Assembly (NCBI GenBank): GCA_036001465.1
Contig: DASYUH010000055.1
Location: 47,301 to 111,300, forward strand
Source: Candidatus Polarisedimenticolia bacterium
GTDB taxonomy: Bacteria; Acidobacteriota; Polarisedimenticolia; Gp22-AA2
DNA length: 64,000 bases
Direction of reading: 5' to 3'
A program made the translations under genes and the position numbers. Positions 35,501 to 43,666 of this stretch are shown piece after piece. The notes beneath the pieces are model-generated. The model made no database searches and was not told the origin of the DNA. It worked only from the letters and a program-made list of their open reading frames with translations. Positions within the stretch are counted from its first letter, which is position 1. Every line of letters begins with the position of its first letter.

Positions 35501-38379
35501 GTCGATCGTAGCTGGAACACAGGAGCAGCTGGAACCCGACGGTCCCAAGTCTTGGCGAGAGTGGGATGGTTCATTTCGTCATAGGAGTATTGCCTTTCCA
35601 AATCGAAGCTGGTGGCACCGGCTGCCTTCGTGGTCATGCCAATCAATCGACCTAGGACATCAGCTGTTGACACCGTCACGGAGTCTATTGTTGTGGGGGA
35701 GGCTACGGAGCCACTTTGAATGCCCTGGACAGTTCTTGTCGTCACGAGGCCCTGATAGCTGGTTAGCGTGGTTGCCCCATCTGCGGCAATCGTTTTCCGC
35801 ACCCTAAGAAATGGATCCACGTAGACGGTAGCCGAGCCGCCGTACGTGCCAGCCCGGATGGTGGTCGTGATCGGACCCGTTGTTCCCACAGGTGCCCACT
35901 CTGACTCGGTCATGACGTTCCCGACGGCATCATAGGTGTACTTCTTCGACACCCACTGAGCGGCACCCTGATCGTCTGTCTTGAGAACCTGCTCTTCCGT
36001 GACCCTCCCCAATCCATCAAGAATCGTCTTGCTCTGGATTGACGTGACTAACAGTGGATCGCCGCCGATCACTTTTGTAACCATCAGCGAATCGTAAAAT
36101 CCCGGCTTTTGAAACGTACCATACGTGATGCCAACGGGAGGTTCCCCAGATCCCGCGAGAGGTCCAACCGTGGTGGGCCTCCCGATGCTATCGTATTCCA
36201 CGCTGACCCCAGTTCCGGATGGCCCACGAACCGCTGTTGCAAGACCCCAGTTCGGCTCCCGATCCACATCCAAGGAGTACCAAGACAGACCATTTGCTTG
36301 CTGCTTCGTCGGATATCCAGCATCCCACAGCAAGGTGTTCGTCCCAAGATTGACCCCCTGTCGCGGAATCTGGCTCAAGACCGCACTCCGATTGCCCGAC
36401 GATGAAGCATAGCCAAACGTGGTTAGCAGGTCATCTTGACTCGTGGCAAGCGGAGACGCTCCTGGGGCGAACAACCTCCGCGCCGAGGTCATCCTGCCGT
36501 AGGAATCAAAAGCAAAGTCCGTCTCCTCCTTAACGCTGTCATTCCCATCAAATACCCGCCGCCACAAGACCGGAGTCAGAATCCACTTGTCAGGCCCCGT
36601 GACGACGCTGTAGCTCATCTTTGTCTTTCTGTAGGGAATAGTCGCCCCCGCGACGTTCGGGTTGGGGATTGACTCGATGGTGTCCTGGAAGCGTCCAAAG
36701 TTCGTCGTCAGCATCGTCCAATTTGTGTAGTCAGTCACCTTCAGGTCGTGCGGGTTCTTACCATCGTCGTCGAACGATGTGGTGTCTCTTATGAGCCGCA
36801 CATTATCTGCATAGTGACCCTTTCTGAACGCCCCACCGACCATGCAAGGCGTGGTGTGGTCGTATTCGTACGATGTGGTGCGCAAGCGAGGCGCAGTCAC
36901 CTCCGTACCGGCATACGCTTCAATCTTCGCCAGCGTACCATCGTGTGGCCCCGGAGTCCCAGCCGACTGAGGCGTGCCGTTATAGGTGTAAACCGTGAGG
37001 CTCTTTGCGACCGTGGAATCCTCCAGCTCGTAGGGCCCTCTCACCGAGACTGTCTTGGGTAGTACATAACAATTCTCCGGATGCAATTGGCTACAATTCA
37101 CAGCGTTGCTGCGATCGTAAAGCCAGTAATAGGTCTTTCCAGCAACACCAATTCCGCGCCCGGTAACGCCTAGAACAGGGAAAAAGCCGAATTGCCCAGA
37201 CCGCGCACCTTCGAAAATGTTTGGATAATCGTGTCGCCACACATTCCCAATCCCGTATTGATAGCTTCGGCCTCCCCCAAACGGGAAGCTAACCGATTTG
37301 AGGAGCCCAGCATTCACGTTGGGAAGGCCCGCCGTATCATAGAAGAACCAATACGTCTGAACTGGATTCACTCCCACAGCTGTCAGGCTAGTTAACGTCA
37401 GAATGTATCCGTAGGTCGAAGATCCATTGAAAGGATCGGTGATGGTCGGCTTTGAATAGGTGAATTGATATACTTGCGTACTCGATGGAGTAGTTGGAGC
37501 GGGTACCTCGATCGACGTGACTACCCCGTCGTGGTAGGTACCTATGGAATAGTACTGGGGACCGTCGTTGTAATATTGATCCACAGCGCATGTGAACCGC
37601 ACCACTCGCGAGGGATTGTCCATATCCGTAACCGTGTCTGGACACATCGACTTTCCTGAGGCTTGAGATTGGTAGGTGATGGCAATACTGTATCGCGAGG
37701 TTCCGTTGTTTTTTGGTTGCGGACCCGTGATGGTGGTTGTATCCCATCCATCGTACGCGGCTTCAGGAAATCCCCCCCAGGGACGAACGTTTGGGTCCAT
37801 TTGCCGGTGACGGCCCATCGACAGAGTTGTTCCGTCTGGAAGCCAAACGGTCCAACCTGAAGAGTTGGATTGGGCACGAACCCCAGATCCGTCGAACGCG
37901 TACCAGTAGGGTGTGGGCTGGCACTGGCCATTTTGGTCGGCGGCCTCCTGAAACAGTCGGTGTGTGTCCCCTCGTTGGCCTTCATAGAAGTAGCGGGTCT
38001 CGGTTGTACCCCCACTCGTATAGGCCAGGGAGTAAACTCTTCCAAATCCGATTCTCCATCCAAGTCCCACCGGACCGAAGCCGGTGAAATGCCGTGCACT
38101 AGGCGTATACGGATAGTTTGAGTCCGTTGCGTCCCATAGGTTGCTATTATAGGAAAGCCCCACCGACCATTCAGCCATGTCACCTGAGTGGGCGGTGTAG
38201 AGAGGAATATAGAGATTGACGGTCCCGGTGAGAATGTCGATGCTTTCCTGATCCCATGCGCTGTTCACCCCCGTAGCGCCGGGCGCCGCGGCCGCCGCGC
38301 TTTCCGCCTGAGCCAGAAGAACCGAGGGGGCCAGATTGCATACGAAGAGGATCGATGGCAATAGCTTGAGGGTTTTCAT
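32572..38379 (-). CDS. Secreted YD-repeat (Rhs-like) protein with FN3 modules
   Basis: This protein of about 1,935 residues starts MKTLKLLPSILFVCNLAPSV, a Sec signal peptide. The body carries many YD repeats (YDAVGNVMTE, YDPAGRLTMV, YDALGQVSSI, YDSIGRLKEA, YDPFGNIYSR). Two fibronectin type III domains (about 33,560-34,140) interrupt them. The Rhs core follows (HSDHLGSLRLVTN, YLPYGEEI, RFAGYERDSETGNDYSRARY, GRWLGPDSLG, ALNNPVNFYDPTG). After the core, a 186-residue tip holds a Gly8 run, hydrophobic segments and several Cys. There is no PAAR or T6SS N-terminus. The tip is the variable, possibly toxic part. Base composition is visibly lower in GC than the chemosensory genes, which suggests transfer. 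Confidence 0.9.
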   Translation of the reverse strand: MKTLKLLPSILFVCNLAPSVLLAQAESAAAAAPGATGVNSAWDQESIDILTGTVNLYIPLYTAHSGDMAEWSVGLSYNSNLWDATDSNYPYTPSARHFTGFGPVGLGWRIGFGRVYSLAYTSGGTTETRYFYEGQRGDTHRLFQEAADQNGQCQPTPYWYAFDGSGVRAQSNSSGWTVWLPDGTTLSMGRHRQMDPNVRPWGGFPEAAYDGWDTTTITGPQPKNNGTSRYSIAITYQSQASGKSMCPDTVTDMDNPSRVVRFTCAVDQYYNDGPQYYSIGTYHDGVVTSIEVPAPTTPSSTQVYQFTYSKPTITDPFNGSSTYGYILTLTSLTAVGVNPVQTYWFFYDTAGLPNVNAGLLKSVSFPFGGGRSYQYGIGNVWRHDYPNIFEGARSGQFGFFPVLGVTGRGIGVAGKTYYWLYDRSNAVNCSQLHPENCYVLPKTVSVRGPYELEDSTVAKSLTVYTYNGTPQSAGTPGPHDGTLAKIEAYAGTEVTAPRLRTTSYEYDHTTPCMVGGAFRKGHYADNVRLIRDTTSFDDDGKNPHDLKVTDYTNWTMLTTNFGRFQDTIESIPNPNVAGATIPYRKTKMSYSVVTGPDKWILTPVLWRRVFDGNDSVKEETDFAFDSYGRMTSARRLFAPGASPLATSQDDLLTTFGYASSSGNRSAVLSQIPRQGVNLGTNTLLWDAGYPTKQQANGLSWYSLDVDREPNWGLATAVRGPSGTGVSVEYDSIGRPTTVGPLAGSGEPPVGITYGTFQKPGFYDSLMVTKVIGGDPLLVTSIQSKTILDGLGRVTEEQVLKTDDQGAAQWVSKKYTYDAVGNVMTESEWAPVGTTGPITTTIRAGTYGGSATVYVDPFLRVRKTIAADGATTLTSYQGLVTTRTVQGIQSGSVASPTTIDSVTVSTADVLGRLIGMTTKAAGATSFDLERQYSYDEMNHPTLAKTWDRRVPAAPVFQLRSTTYDHLGRIATLEEPERGKMWFGTVTQGGTGVDTSTGYDAMGNVVRFADANGFGSAPPFHYLKSYDPAGRLTMVEKEEDQSSLRTRVLDYGYDEATHGNSNSQLGQITSARSYEDDGTLSPPVAAVDYYYQESQYGRFNKMTTTLGKWAGGAHSIFYNYDALGQVSSIVYPTTATTDPTGMPGCTNATCLSMDRVHGQITHIGSSRGYSAVDSALYAESGRLKQWVAGTGIKTIIQPNSMNSRRVNEVKVLNGSNGQLWTSGVYQYDGGGNIKTVGSDVFTYDSIGRLKEARLMAPSGGTMYEQTFAYDPFGNIYSRSQTLTPGPGTTITGYIVNSATNRIDGVLGSPAVWAYDSDGALRQDDQFQYNYDNARRLKQVQVGGLDKGNYSYDAFGLRVYRKEDHGKEVFYFRDADGNVLSQYSRPANVTEIVPQWDRDYVYFGGSRVNMVETPLPLAVAWKTSQATSTQISLEWYPVQYAYGYLVLKKGPSDTEFHPILPGTTPVTTTGTTYLDTQVSNEQTYTYKVVAIDNVGNQGNASPERIIITGNTPTPPPAPSSLAATAGNAYVSLTWAQSTSPPDLAGYYVYRSLTSLGTEVYGTALNSAPITTQAYTDLNVTNGTTYYYKVRAVDTAGWKSTQSNQVSAKPKSFGMGMNITPGSWQGTDEPASDRLAEGSEAISPYATAGQMVGANVLFLHSDHLGSLRLVTNALGVVVTEHKYLPYGEEIQPMKTLDPYRFAGYERDSETGNDYSRARYHSASKGRWLGPDSLGGGYLYALNNPVNFYDPTGMYSAGPPACQQGPTQPGHSLPCTDGITVTAKSPDMEVTFIGFRNISYSSVGVGGGGGGGGVISNFFSNLFSTQFWMDEFKTGGCYRAFFDAWYDALIPIAPSAASFGDVVGSAYGAARFSSAMSYAASRPNSLGGQGLLYPLRSSTVRTIATDAEAATGLGLLIGVVLAEYQALVVQGYQMWNGQCQ

Positions 38380-39325
38380 GGTTCCCCGCATTGTGGTAGG
38401 TCGTTCGGTAATTCTCATTGCCGGTCTGTCGGTCTTCATCGGGTCTGATCTCGGTTCAGCCGAGCCCCCCCAAGGAACATGCATTCCCAATTGCGCCAGC
38501 ATTCTCGACCTTGCAGGCCCAACTGCCGCCGAGGAGCTGCACGGGCTGGCGAACCTCGTCCTGGATCGAGTACGGGCAGCCGGAAGTGGTCAGGGAAAAG
38601 TGGAGATTCTTAATCAGTTCTTTTTCAGGGGCCTCAGATTTCAGTCGGAGGATAACGCCGAGTTTCCGGAAGGCCTCCTTCCTGCAGATGTTCTTTCGCG
38701 ACGCAGCGGATCGTGTGTTGGCCTGGCCGGAGTGTACCTGGCGCTGGCTTCTTTCCTTGACTTGCCCGTTGCGGCAGTCAGCGCGCCGAATCATGTGTTT
38801 GTCCGCTTTGATGACAGCCACGCGAGAATCAACGTCGAGTTGCTCCAGGCCGGCAAGGCATTGCCCGACGACTGGTACGTTCGCACGCACAAGATCCCTG
38901 CCTCGTCCATCGCTTCTGGTGTCTTCCTGAGATCTCTTGGCGAACGAGAGTTTCTCGGCAACGTCTATGCCAACCTTGGGACCTTCTATTCCAAGCATGG
39001 TGATTTCAACAATTCGCGGGTCCTCTACGAGGCCGCTCTCCGGGATGCCCCGCAGCTCCCGAATGCCAGCTATAACCTAGGGAACGACCTCCTCAGCCAG
39101 AGGCTCTACCGTCAAGCCGCCAAAGCCTTCGATGCTGCTCTGACTCTCTTCCCCACCGATGTGATGGCCCTCAATAACCGGGGCATAGCACTGTGCCGGC
39201 TGGGCAAATCCAGACGGGCCCGCAAGGACTTCCAGGCTGCCGTTGACCTCGACCCGGCGTTCATCCAGGCCCAATCGAATCTTGTTAAATTGAATTGCGG
39301 GTTGACGACAAATCCGGGGCCCTGA
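38378..39325 (+). CDS. Secreted transglutaminase-like/TPR protein
   Basis: This protein of about 315 residues starts at the ATG at 38,378 with a signal peptide (VILIAGLSVFIGSDLGSAEP). A SirB1/transglutaminase-like domain follows, with a Cys in RRSGSCVGLAGVYLAL, a His in APNHVFVRFDD and an acidic residue in INVELL. Three TPR units come next (ANLGTFYSKHGDFNNSRVLY, ASYNLGNDLLSQRLYRQAAK, ALNNRGIALCRLGKSRRARK). It is divergent from the YD-repeat gene and the two ATGs share one CATG, so their 5' regions lie inside each other. It may process or cross-link exported protein; this is inference. Confidence 0.8.
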   Translation: MVPRIVVGRSVILIAGLSVFIGSDLGSAEPPQGTCIPNCASILDLAGPTAAEELHGLANLVLDRVRAAGSGQGKVEILNQFFFRGLRFQSEDNAEFPEGLLPADVLSRRSGSCVGLAGVYLALASFLDLPVAAVSAPNHVFVRFDDSHARINVELLQAGKALPDDWYVRTHKIPASSIASGVFLRSLGEREFLGNVYANLGTFYSKHGDFNNSRVLYEAALRDAPQLPNASYNLGNDLLSQRLYRQAAKAFDAALTLFPTDVMALNNRGIALCRLGKSRRARKDFQAAVDLDPAFIQAQSNLVKLNCGLTTNPGP

Positions 39326-40297
39326 CGTCTTGCGCATGAAATCGTTTGCCCGAGAGCGAATCAGGGTTGCATTGCATCGTGCCCCGAGGGAAGAACGAGG
39401 CGCTGACGAGACGGAGCCGCGACTGGCGAGCACTTGGCTCAAACCCGCGAGCACTGAGAAAGCCCCGCCCAGTTCTGGGTCTGGACATGGACGCGGATTG
39501 CTGGACACGGGCTACCTGCTGCCTGCCCGGCAGGCCTAAGCCGCGTTACGATTCGTGCCGCAACTGCATCTGAGAGAAAACCAGCTCAACTCGTTGCATG
39601 CAGTTGTGGCGACTAGTTGTGCGGAGCTATATACCCTCTTCGTGGAAGACTGACAAGATGTTTTTGCGAGCGATGACACTTTCCTGTTTTTCAGTTGTCC
39701 CATTTCTCCTCAGTGTTTCCTCGTACGTGTCAGGCACGATTCCACTGAGGGATGAGGGACATTGCAACACGCAATAGACATTCCAGCGGGAGAGCGCACA
39801 AGCCCTTTGTTGGACGCGAGTCAACGGGGAGACGATCGAGGACGCCTTCCTGCCTCGCGGAGAGAATTCGTGGCGACGAGCTTAGCCGCAGTTATGAGGT
39901 GACTTGCGTCTGGCTCCCCAAGCGACAGTCATCTCGAACTTCTCTCGGTCCGAACCTCGATCTTCGACCTGCGCTTAGGGCTTCCACGACCAGCCCTCCA
40001 GTGGCCCTAACTGGTTGGAATACCAGGAGATCGCTCGACGGAGCTTCGGGCCAGGGTTCGGTGTTACGCTAGGGCGCCTGTCAGCTTGCGTCAGACCATC
40101 CGGTAATGGCTCGGAAGGGCCATCGGTCTTCATAGGCTGTGACCTGCAGCGGATAGGCCGGCGCGCACGGACAGCATGCAGCGGACGATGCGCCGCCGCT
40201 GACGGCGGGCGTTGCCAGTCCTGAGGGCATTGTCTTCATCCGCCGTTGATGACGCCTCGCGGCGGACCTCGCAACGATCGGAAGATTTGAGTAGTCG
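39326..40297. other. 970-bp gap, no supported gene
   Basis: Only short unconvincing frames occur. The one clear element is the second copy of the 163-bp repeat at 39,762-39,924. Confidence 0.5.
39762..39924 (+). repeat. 163-bp dispersed repeat, copy 2
   Basis: It matches 5,184-5,346 with 7 mismatches by eye, in the same orientation. It lies 437 bp beyond the transglutaminase/TPR gene, i.e. on the same side of the YD-repeat locus as copy 1 is of the truncated tail. Confidence 0.9.
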
Positions 40298-41461
40298 ATG
40301 CCAAAACATCTCACGCAGGAGGACGCACTCGCTCGATTCCACGATAGGCATGGCGATCGGTACGACTACAGCCGAGTCGACTACATCAACACCCGCGCGA
40401 AGGTCGTCATCGTCTGCTGGAAGCATGGACCATTCAAGCAAGGCCCCGCCGAGCATTGGAAGGGCCAGGGCTGCCGGCACTGTGCCAGACCACGGCAGAC
40501 GGGGGCTCCGGCCCGACCATGGGACAAGGTCGAGCCACGCTTAATCGCTGCGCACGACGGGAAGTACACCTACGATGGCTCTAATTATCGGAACTCGAAC
40601 TCCAAGATCAGGGCCACCTGCCCAGCACATGGCGACTTCTGGCCGCAGGTCGCCTCCCATCTCCGGGGGAAATTCGGCTGCCGGGAATGCAGCTACATAG
40701 AACTTGGGCAGGCAAAGCGGGTGAGCTTCGAAGAATGGCTCAGATGCGCGCGGGAGCGATTCGGCCATCGCTTCGAGTACGACCCCGAGAGCTGGAACAC
40801 ACACAGGAACATCGGTCTGAAGAAGCTCCGGTTCCGGTGCCCGGATCATGGGTCGCAGGAGATGAAGCCCAACTATCATCTCCAATCCCCGATGGGCTGC
40901 CCTACGTGCGGGCGCTTCCAGGGTGGCGATAAGCGACGGCTCACGACTGAGGAGTTCATCGCGAGGGGTACGGCTCGATTCAACGGGAAGTACAGCTACG
41001 AGAAGACTGTCTACCGAAGCGCCTATGAGAAGGTCGTCGTCACCTGCCCCGAGCATGGCGACTTCTCAACGCTCCCGAACAACCACACCGCCGGACACGA
41101 GTGTCCGCGGTGCGTGCCGGGGGGCTTCGACGTGAATGCCCCCGGAATTGTCTACTATATCCGCATCGACGCACCGGACGGCGTGTTCTACAAGATCGGC
41201 ATCACCAACCTCACCGTGTGGGAGCGCTATCCGAACTCATCAGATCAGAACCGCATTACGATCTTGAGGGAGTGGCCGTATGGAGAGGGTGCCGCCGCCG
41301 CCGTGCACGAGCAGGAAGTCCTGCGTAAGTACGATGCGTTTCGGTACTCCGGCCCACCTGTACTGCAGGGTGTGGGCGTGACCGAGGTCTTCACCTGCGA
41401 TGTCCTCGGCTTGGACGGCGGTAATCCGCCTGACCCGCCTCAGTTATCGCTGTTCGATTGA
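40298..41461 (+). CDS. Zinc-ribbon repeat/GIY-YIG-like nuclease
   Basis: This 387-residue protein has four repeated modules of about 65 residues, each with an F-x-x-RHGDRYDYS-like helix and a C-x-x-HG...C-x-x-C zinc ribbon (CWKHGPF/CRHC, CPAHGDF/CREC, CPDHGSQ/CPTC, CPEHGDF/CPRC). A C-terminal GIY-YIG-like domain follows (YYIRIDAPDGVFYKIGITN, then an Arg and LHEQEVL-like VHEQEVLRKY). Related proteins are homing-endonuclease or phage-borne nucleases. It stands alone next to the restriction operon, so it may be part of the island's mobility. No strong ribosome-binding site is seen. Confidence 0.7.
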   Translation: MPKHLTQEDALARFHDRHGDRYDYSRVDYINTRAKVVIVCWKHGPFKQGPAEHWKGQGCRHCARPRQTGAPARPWDKVEPRLIAAHDGKYTYDGSNYRNSNSKIRATCPAHGDFWPQVASHLRGKFGCRECSYIELGQAKRVSFEEWLRCARERFGHRFEYDPESWNTHRNIGLKKLRFRCPDHGSQEMKPNYHLQSPMGCPTCGRFQGGDKRRLTTEEFIARGTARFNGKYSYEKTVYRSAYEKVVVTCPEHGDFSTLPNNHTAGHECPRCVPGGFDVNAPGIVYYIRIDAPDGVFYKIGITNLTVWERYPNSSDQNRITILREWPYGEGAAAAVHEQEVLRKYDAFRYSGPPVLQGVGVTEVFTCDVLGLDGGNPPDPPQLSLFD

Positions 41462-41584
41462 GCCGTTGATTGCGGCCGCCATGGTCAACACGGTAGGCAC
41501 AGGATCCAATGCGGGCGTGGGACCCTTCGAGCGGGTCATCCGGGGCTGGATCAGGCTCTCGACGTCGGCGCCGAAGAGCGAATC

Positions 41585-43666
41585 CTACTGCCTCAAGTCA
41601 TCCAGAAACTCGGACGCCGGATCGACCCCGGTGATCAGGAGATGGTCCCGCGCGCGCGTGCACGCCACGTACAGCAGATAGCGCTCGGTGTCGTACACTT
41701 CCTTCAGATCGGAGTCATCCCCCACCGTTTCGATTCGCTCCTGCGACGGGATCACTTCGTCGTCGCAGGCCATGACGGCGACGGCCCGGAACTCGAGGCC
41801 CTTTGCCAGGTGCATGGTGCTGACGGCCACGTGTCCGCTGGCCGTTTCGACATGGTCGTCGAGGACCTTCCACGGCAGAACGGCTGCCTGGATGGCCGCT
41901 GTTGCGCGATCCAGTTGCGCAGCCGAGCGGACGAAGACGCCGATCTCGTGGGGCTGCAGTCCCGCCTTCGTCTCTTCCCCGAGCCACTGTCCAACGACTG
42001 CCCGCTCCTCATCCGGATTCGCAACGACGCGGATCATGGGCGGCGCACCGTTGAACACCGAGATCGTGTCGCTCCTGTTTTCCACGTTGCCGTCCACGTC
42101 GACGATCTCGGGACCCAGCAGGCGGTCGGCACGCTCCCGAATCTGATGCGAGGTACGGTAGTTCACGCGCAGCGTCCGCGAACGGCCACGGATCTCCACA
42201 CCCAGGGACCTCCAAGAGAACGGCTGCTGGAAGATGCGCTGCCCCAGGTCGCCCGCAAAGAAGAGGCCATCGGGGCGCGCGCCCAGCATGGCGGCGAGGA
42301 ACCGCATCTGGGTCACGGTGACGTCCTGCGCCTCATCGATCACGGCATGATCGTAGGGTGGGTTCCGGCTCTCGGGCATCTCGGTGGCGAGGGCCTCGAA
42401 TACGGCGGGCTGCGTTGTCAGCCCCCGTATCCGGAGGGCCTCGCGCACTCGCTCGAAGATGACCCACAGCGTCTTTCGTTGCGCCTCGGGCAGTCGTGTC
42501 TTCCGCCCGAGCCGGGCGACATCGCGGTAGGCTTCCCAGCCGTGTAGCTGCCAGCCATCGACGACCTGCTCCCATTCGGTCATCAGGAACTGGAGACTGA
42601 ACTTGTGCTCGCCGACCGCTCCCGACGCTGCGCGCATCAGGTCGCGCACTACCATCGGGGTGGCCAGCTTGACGGGGCCGAGAAGCGCCTTGTGCAGGCG
42701 CAGGCCAAGAGCGTCCAGGGAAGTGACATCGATCCGCTCGGCGATTCGCGGCTCGTTGCCGACCAGACGCCGCAGACGGGTCCGCAACGCGCTCGCCAGC
42801 GCATCCGAGAAGGTCGCCAGCAAGACGCGCGCGCTGGGATGCCGGCGAGCCAGTTGAACGGCGCGATGCAAGGCCACAATCGTCTTGCCCGTTCCGGCGG
42901 ACCCGGTGACCCGAGCCGGTCCGGAATAGTCGCGCTCGACCCACTCCCGCTGTTCGGGGTGCAGGAAGACGGTCCATCGCTCCCACGGGAAGTCGAGCGC
43001 GCGCTCAAGCTCCTGCACGTTGGTCATGACCCGGAAGCGCCGCTGTGCGTCGGGATGGTCGAACGGGCCGACGGCAGTCGGCATCGGCACGGCGACCCGT
43101 GGCTGCCCCCCAGTCGCCAGCTCGAGCAACGCCTCGGCGGCCTCCGCAGGCAGGTGGTCCGCCAGGAGCAATAGGCTGTCTTCGTCCACCTTCCGGACGT
43201 CGTCCAGCCACTCCCGGGGCACGCCGTAACCAAACAGCACATCGTCGGGCTTGTCGGCGAACAAGCGCGGCTTGGCAGATGCCTGTGCCTCCCTCGCGAC
43301 ATAGACCGGCACGACGATCTCCTGGACCGTCTCGCGTAACTCGACAAGCTGGGCCGCCCCGGTCTTCGGGTGGATCTCCAGCTTCCGGCGTTCGGCCCAG
43401 GAATAGGCACGGTCGTGGTGGTCGACGTAGCAGAGCGTCAAGCTGTTTGCCAGGCGATGGACGATCAGGCGGATGTCGCCGCTGACCCTCACCGACCAGA
43501 AGTTTCTGTCCTTCGCCTTGTCCAGCCTGTGAAAGCGCAGACCTGGGCTGGCGGGGTTCATCTGCAGGTCGAAGGCGGTGGTCTTGACCGCCTTCTGTTC
43601 CTCGCCCGTGAGCTGCGCCAGGCTGGCCGTGAACGTGTCGGCGATGCGGAATTCGGCGCCGCTCAC
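41585..43666 (-). CDS. RelE-like domain fused to UvrD-type helicase
   Basis: The 693-residue protein starts at GTG 43,666, overlapping the mod stop as GTGA. Residues 1-105 or so look like a RelE/ParE toxin fold (FTASLAQLTGEEQKAVKTTA, SPGLRFHRL, FWSVRVSGDIRLIVHRL, CYVDHHDRAYSWAERR). After a linker comes a superfamily 1 helicase: Walker A GSAGTGKT, motif II VIDEAQDVT, and LLYVACTRARDHLLI near the C-terminus. Position and coupling make it part of the Type III restriction operon. Whether the RelE-like part is still toxic or only binds nucleic acid is unknown. Confidence 0.85.
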   Translation of the reverse strand: MSGAEFRIADTFTASLAQLTGEEQKAVKTTAFDLQMNPASPGLRFHRLDKAKDRNFWSVRVSGDIRLIVHRLANSLTLCYVDHHDRAYSWAERRKLEIHPKTGAAQLVELRETVQEIVVPVYVAREAQASAKPRLFADKPDDVLFGYGVPREWLDDVRKVDEDSLLLLADHLPAEAAEALLELATGGQPRVAVPMPTAVGPFDHPDAQRRFRVMTNVQELERALDFPWERWTVFLHPEQREWVERDYSGPARVTGSAGTGKTIVALHRAVQLARRHPSARVLLATFSDALASALRTRLRRLVGNEPRIAERIDVTSLDALGLRLHKALLGPVKLATPMVVRDLMRAASGAVGEHKFSLQFLMTEWEQVVDGWQLHGWEAYRDVARLGRKTRLPEAQRKTLWVIFERVREALRIRGLTTQPAVFEALATEMPESRNPPYDHAVIDEAQDVTVTQMRFLAAMLGARPDGLFFAGDLGQRIFQQPFSWRSLGVEIRGRSRTLRVNYRTSHQIRERADRLLGPEIVDVDGNVENRSDTISVFNGAPPMIRVVANPDEERAVVGQWLGEETKAGLQPHEIGVFVRSAAQLDRATAAIQAAVLPWKVLDDHVETASGHVAVSTMHLAKGLEFRAVAVMACDDEVIPSQERIETVGDDSDLKEVYDTERYLLYVACTRARDHLLITGVDPASEFLDDLRQ

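Noticed and set aside
41585..43666. Naming the third operon gene as a BREX or DISARM component
   Set aside because: No BrxL, PglZ, DrmA or other marker gene is present; only Type III res and mod are linked to it.
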